This document shows positions 12,566-12,794 of a stretch of DNA of 12,794 nt, piece after piece. The position numbers and the translations under genes are program-made. Source of the stretch: Fischerella sp. (GTDB lineage: Bacteria; Cyanobacteriota; Cyanobacteriia; Cyanobacteriales; Nostocaceae); the NCBI GenBank assembly GCA_026419705.1, contig JANZYY010000086.1, positions 1 through 12,794 of the forward strand, written 5' to 3'. Every line of letters begins with the position of its first letter. Positions within the stretch are counted from its first letter, which is position 1. The notes below the pieces were generated by a model. It was not told the origin of the DNA. It did not search any database and saw only the letters and a program-made list of their open reading frames with translations.

Positions 12566-12794
12566 ATGGCAGACCAAATGCAATGGGCAAATGCCCTATC
12601 AACCCGTCCTTCTCTAGAAGCCGCTGTTGACGAAGTGGTACAACGAACTGCTTCTTCATTATCAGCACCTGCAGATCTGGGGCTGGTATTCATTTCGTCT
12701 GCTTTTACGAGTGAGTATTCCCGACTGTTGCCTTTGTTGGCAGACAAGCTTTCAGTACCTGTGTTAATTGGTTGTAGTGGTGGCGGTGTAATTG
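12566..12794 (+). CDS. FIST-domain sensory protein, N-terminal 76 residues (cut by right edge)
   Basis: The visible part (MADQMQWANALSTRPSLEAAV...) matches the start of cyanobacterial FIST proteins: an amphipathic helix (SLEAAVDEVVQRTASSL), a strand (DLGLVFISSAF), the helix EYSRLLPLLADKLS and a strand leading to the glycine-rich turn VLIGCSGGGVI at the window end. FIST domains are predicted to sense small ligands, possibly amino acids, and occur alone or fused to signalling modules; the C-terminal FIST_C part lies outside the window. The protein is cytoplasmic with no signal peptide. The ATG is the first in frame and gives the usual family N-terminus; the ribosome site is weak. It is divergent from cp12. 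No obvious link to the light cluster is seen. Confidence 0.85.
   Translation, partial: MADQMQWANALSTRPSLEAAVDEVVQRTASSLSAPADLGLVFISSAFTSEYSRLLPLLADKLSVPVLIGCSGGGVI

Noticed and set aside
12484..12747. 87-codon minus-strand frame
   Set aside because: It is antisense to the FIST gene start and the intergenic region, with low-complexity Ser/Arg content typical of a shadow frame.

Overview
The window looks like part of a filamentous (probably heterocyst-forming, Nostocales-type) cyanobacterial chromosome. Support: a CP12 gene, a phytochrome kinase next to an Rcp1-type response regulator, two small families I associate with cyanobacteria (a DUF3177-like membrane protein and a 99-aa plastid/cyanobacterial-type protein), seven HIP1 octamers (GCGATCGC at 1440, 1464, 5246, 8104, 8468, 8996 and 9369), and heptanucleotide tandem repeats of the STRR kind between genes. 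The genus is not resolved.

Layout. 1-238 (-): start of an unrecognised protein running off the left edge. 239-806: AT-rich spacer with two palindromes. 807-1712 (+): cation diffusion facilitator, probably a Zn2+ exporter. 1713-2248: spacer with inverted repeats and no convincing gene. 2249-2728 (+): exported NTF2/SnoaL-like protein, whose stop codon lies one base from that of the convergent orphan receiver protein at 2730-3203 (-). 3331-8211 (+): light-signalling cluster of phytochrome histidine kinase, Rcp1-like receiver and REC-PAS-PAS-histidine kinase. 8279-9907 (-): GMP synthase guaA, tail to tail with the kinase across a heptad-repeat hairpin. 9908-10304: repeat-rich spacer. 10305-10604 (-) and 10707-11300 (-): two small conserved proteins, each followed by heptad repeats. 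11301-11821: a promoter for the membrane protein, an intrinsic terminator and about 400 nt with no gene. 11822-12043 (-): CP12. 12044-12565: divergent spacer with a MITE-like element. 12566-12794 (+): start of a FIST-domain protein, cut by the right edge.

How the genes work together. The phytochrome and the Rcp-like regulator form a standard phosphorelay pair. The third gene starts two bases after the Rcp-like stop and is probably co-transcribed. With the orphan receiver transcribed divergently from the same 127-bp spacer, this gives four two-component proteins in 5.5 kb. The phytochrome carries both the N-terminal biliverdin-type cysteine (C17) and the GAF bilin-binding cysteine (C259), and is the most interesting protein here. 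The remaining genes are housekeeping (guaA), Calvin-cycle redox control (cp12), metal homeostasis and conserved unknowns, with no obvious link to the light cluster.

No tRNA, rRNA, CRISPR array, transposase or phage gene was seen. Mobile-type signal is limited to small palindromic repeats, heptad arrays and one candidate MITE.
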